Assembly (NCBI RefSeq): GCF_000732615.1
Contig: NZ_JPGL01000048.1
Span: 1-64,000, forward strand
Direction: 5' to 3'
DNA: 64,000 nucleotides
From: Burkholderia paludis
Lineage (GTDB): Bacteria > Pseudomonadota > Gammaproteobacteria > Burkholderiales > Burkholderiaceae
In this document: positions 61,838 to 64,000 of the stretch, in pieces
Layout of the letters: every line of letters begins with the position of its first letter
Numbering within the stretch: the stretch's first letter is position 1
The notes under the pieces: model-generated
The model's database searches: none
Told to the model about the DNA's origin: nothing
Seen by the model: the letters and a program-made list of their open reading frames with translations, nothing else
Made by a program: the position numbers and the translations under genes

Positions 61838-62290
61838 TCAGGCGGGCGGGCGCCGGCTGCGCCATGCGCGCACGCCCGCCCACAGTTGGCCGACGCCCCC
61901 GCCGAAAAACACGGCCCCCATCCCGCCGAGCATCAGCACGTCCCCCCAGATCGCGCCGAACGTATTCAGCCGCGCGGTCATCCTGGGTGCATCCGGTGCG
62001 TAACGCACCTCGACCGTCGCACCGTCCTGCTCGCTGACCGCGCCACCCTGCGGGTATTCGACATGCTCGCCCGCGAGCGTCGTGAACGCGATCTCCGGAT
62101 GATGCGGGCCCGCGTTCAGCTTGACGACGCGGCCCGGCACGACGACCGACGTTCGCAGGAACTCGCGCGTCCACTGCGCGTACAGCGCGACACCGATCAG
62201 CATGCCGGCGCCCAGCACGGTGAAGACAACGCCTTTCGCGAACAGCGTCTCGATGCGCTGCGCGGCGGCGCGGGAGGATTCCGTCGGCAT
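61838..62290 (-). CDS. DUF3592-type membrane protein (copy 2)
   Basis: 150 aa with the same plan as copy 1: membrane helix (VVFTVLGAGMLIGVALYA), beta domain with TSVVVPGRVVKL, GPHHPEIAFTTLAGE and VEYPQGG, then a second helix (LMLGGMGAVFFGGGVG) and a basic tail. The two copies differ mostly in the helices and tails. Product of a local duplication. Confidence 0.75.
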   Translation of the reverse strand: MPTESSRAAAQRIETLFAKGVVFTVLGAGMLIGVALYAQWTREFLRTSVVVPGRVVKLNAGPHHPEIAFTTLAGEHVEYPQGGAVSEQDGATVEVRYAPDAPRMTARLNTFGAIWGDVLMLGGMGAVFFGGGVGQLWAGVRAWRSRRPPA

Positions 62291-63059
62291 CCCGGCCGCC
62301 TACGGGCGGGATGGATGGAACGACACGCCGATCTTCGCGCGCGTGTTGCAGCGGCGCGGCACGCCTCGCGTCGTCGTGCCGACCGCGCCTGCGTACGGCC
62401 CGTTGTAGCCATTGCCATTGGCTCGGTCCTGCACGAATGGCGCGCGCCCGATGCTCGCCGGAAGGACACGCACCGGGATGCACGCCGTCGGGCCGTCTGC
62501 GCCCATGCGGATGCATGCGCCGCTCGTTCGGCGCGCAAGCGCAGCCGCCTGCGGCACGCAAGCGCCGCGCACGTGCGCCGCCCGTTGGATGTTCGTTTTC
62601 ACTGGAAGGTGTCCCGTTCCCGATCGTCGTGGATGCCGGGCGCGCCGCGCATGTCGCGCGGGCACGCCGCCCTCGGCATCCGGCAGGATACGGATATCGC
62701 GGCACGCTGTAAATTGCGCTCGCGCTCGCCGCTACCCGCGACCGGCGACCGGCGACCGGCGGCGCGCACGCACGCACGCACGCACGTCTTCAGCAGACTG
62801 ACATGTGCGGCGTCGGCCTGCCGGCGTTCAGGCGGGTGCGGCGCGAACTCGAACGCGCCGCTCGGGAACGGCGGTGCGAACACGCGCAGCCGCGCGTCGT
62901 CGCGCCGGTCTTCACGGAGATGATCGTCGAGCCACGACACACGCCCGCGACCGGCAACGGGCGACGGGCGACGGTTGACACGCGACACGGCGGCCGCACG
63001 GCCCGCATCGCGGCGCCGAACCCGGGCCCCGCGGCGCCCGTACAGCGGCCCGATGCGGG
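62291..63059. other. Intergenic region, 769 bp, with simple repeats
   Basis: Holds a 7-bp repeat (GCGACCG, three units at 62738-62758) running into five GCAC units (62766-62785), and further degenerate GGGCGAC repeats near 62950-62975. A leftward frame at 62300-62590 (with VQDRANGNGYNGPYAGA) is weakly protein-like but has no convincing start or ribosome site, so I do not call it a gene. Confidence 0.5.
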
Positions 63060-63425
63060 TCAGCCCGCGAGCTTCTTCAGCGCGTCGAGCACCGCGTCGC
63101 CCTTGAACGGCTTCACGATCCAGCCCTTCACGCCGGCGGCCTTGCCGCGCTCCTTCATCGCCGGGCTGCTTTCGGTCGTCAGCATCACGACGTTGACCGT
63201 CGCGTTCGCCAGTTCGCCGCGGATCTTCTCGACCATCGTCAGGCCGTCCATGTTCGGCATGTTCACGTCGCTGATCACGAGGCGCACGCCGGGCGTCGCC
63301 TTGAGCTTCGCGAGCCCGTCCTTGCCGTCCACCGCCGTCGCGACGTCGAGCCCGTGATTGCGCAGGAAGCCCGCGACCTCGTCGCGCACCGTGCCGGAAT
63401 CGTCGACCACCAGAATCTTTGCCAT
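63060..63425 (-). CDS. CheY-like single-domain response regulator
   Basis: 121-aa receiver domain. Acidic pocket D8-D9, phosphoacceptor D53 in LVISDVNMPNMDG, Thr in VVMLTTESSP and Lys in IVKPFKGD are all present. Being a stand-alone receiver, it acts by protein-protein contact, as in chemotaxis. It lies 29 bp downstream of a CheX-like gene and is likely cotranscribed. Confidence 0.93.
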   Translation of the reverse strand: MAKILVVDDSGTVRDEVAGFLRNHGLDVATAVDGKDGLAKLKATPGVRLVISDVNMPNMDGLTMVEKIRGELANATVNVVMLTTESSPAMKERGKAAGVKGWIVKPFKGDAVLDALKKLAG

Positions 63426-63454
63426 GCGTTGTTCCCCTTTCCTTGTTGCTGACT

Positions 63455-64000
63455 TCAAAACAGTTCGAGTTCGCCCGACTCGACCATCGGCCCCACGTCC
63501 CGCACCGATTCGCGGAAATCCTCCGGCGACCAGCTCAGGCTGAACACGAAGCGCTGGTCGAGACGGACGGAGCGCCCCGATGCCGGGTCGGTCATCCGGT
63601 ACTGGAAGCAGAGCTGCGGACAGTCGCCGCCGAACGAAATGAACTTCTGCTTGTGATTGACGACGAGCGGCACCTGCACCGGATGGCGGGCCAGCGCCTC
63701 GGCGTCGCCGAGATAACGGTTCTTGAACGCGCCCCACACGAGGTTGGTCAGCTCACCGAGCACGCTGTTCACGTCGCGGAAATCCGGCGCGCGGCAGGTA
63801 TCGCGCGTGCCGCCGAGCATGTCGAGCAGCGGCTGCTCGCTGGTCTGCAGCAGCATGTAGCCGCGGCACCACGCGCTTTCGAGCGCGATCAGGCTGAACA
63901 CTTCGCCGAAGATGATCTGGTCGCGCACGATGCACGGCGTCTCGTGCTCGACCGTCATGCCCGGGAACAGGCTGTCGAGGCGCGCCTCCGTGATCTCCGC
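63455..64000 (-). CDS. CheX/CheC-like chemotaxis phosphatase-type protein, 5' end outside window
   Basis: The frame enters from the right edge (AEITEARLDSLFPG before the internal ATG at 63958), so the gene begins beyond the window. The visible 181 residues include EVFSLIALESAWCRGYMLL and the helix DFRDVNSVLGELTNLVWGAFKNRYL; the E-x2-N-type CheC/CheX signature is recognisable as GELTN. Such proteins dephosphorylate CheY or act as adaptors. Paired with the CheY-like gene downstream. Confidence 0.75.
   Translation of the reverse strand, partial: AEITEARLDSLFPGMTVEHETPCIVRDQIIFGEVFSLIALESAWCRGYMLLQTSEQPLLDMLGGTRDTCRAPDFRDVNSVLGELTNLVWGAFKNRYLGDAEALARHPVQVPLVVNHKQKFISFGGDCPQLCFQYRMTDPASGRSVRLDQRFVFSLSWSPEDFRESVRDVGPMVESGELELF

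Noticed and set aside
62300..62665. Minus-strand frame of 121 codons in the 769-bp gap
   Set aside because: Part of it looks protein-like, but the upstream half is Arg-rich, no ribosome site is visible and simple repeats surround it.

Overview
The window reads as Burkholderia DNA, most likely from the Burkholderia cepacia complex and probably from a secondary replicon. The chromosomal background is very GC-rich with strong G/C third-position bias. The gene content fits: many LysR and AraC regulators, AhpC/AhpF, DUF3592 proteins, and catabolic and transport genes packed in short operons. One stretch of about 4-5 kb (roughly 33.0-37.8 kb) is clearly poorer in GC, carries insertion-sequence debris and looks acquired.

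Layout, left to right. 0-3.1 kb: an EmrB/QacA-type exporter converging on a CoA-transferase. 3.8-11.0 kb: a tightly coupled seven-gene phosphonate operon (CDP-alcohol phosphotransferase, Fe(II)/2-oxoglutarate oxygenase, LPG-synthase-type membrane protein, nucleotidyltransferase, PEP mutase fused to a second nucleotidyltransferase, phosphonopyruvate decarboxylase, 2-aminoethylphosphonate transaminase), closed by a strong terminator; it is best read as synthesis, CMP activation and lipid attachment of an aminoethylphosphonate head group. 11.1-13.6 kb: an AraC regulator divergent from a FabF-like ketosynthase, with three copies of a 13-bp operator-like motif between them. 13.8-18.5 kb: a secreted protein, an acyltransferase-3, prolyl iminopeptidase and an alpha/beta hydrolase. 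18.8-29.6 kb: a leftward six-gene locus with two sets of circularly permuted ATP-grasp, alpha-E and transglutaminase-like proteins, a predicted but biochemically undefined peptide ligation/cleavage system. 30.2-32.9 kb: LysR, cytochrome c and GNAT genes.

33.0-37.8 kb is the accessory island: an intact IS5-family element; a dGTPase gene overlapping by 4 bp a small protein with primase-polymerase-like (AEP-like) motifs; an IS3-type transposase tail; a fragment of an Rhs core; an orphan 92-aa protein; and an internally deleted IS3-family element. It abuts a leftward operon for a periplasmic binding protein, an ATC (2-aminothiazoline-4-carboxylate) hydrolase and an N-carbamoyl amino acid amidohydrolase, with a divergent LysR gene.

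42-64 kb: LysR and MFS genes; ahpC-ahpF; a secreted lipase-like hydrolase; a decayed lpxO-like hydroxylase; an operon of a CMD-family protein, a class III aminotransferase and a C45 (penicillin acyltransferase-type) N-terminal nucleophile hydrolase; a 13-copy 10-bp tandem repeat; a single-chain double ABC exporter; LysR; a MAPEG-like protein; alanine racemase; an ECHDC3-like enoyl-CoA hydratase family protein; two DUF3592 paralogues flanking a secreted protein; and finally a CheY-like receiver beside a CheX-like protein that runs off the window.

Functions come from reading motifs and domain order only; no database search was possible. The most promising places for undescribed biology are the phosphonolipid-type operon, the dGTPase plus AEP-like pair, and the doubled ATP-grasp/alpha-E/transglutaminase locus, in which one transglutaminase has Ser in place of the catalytic Cys.
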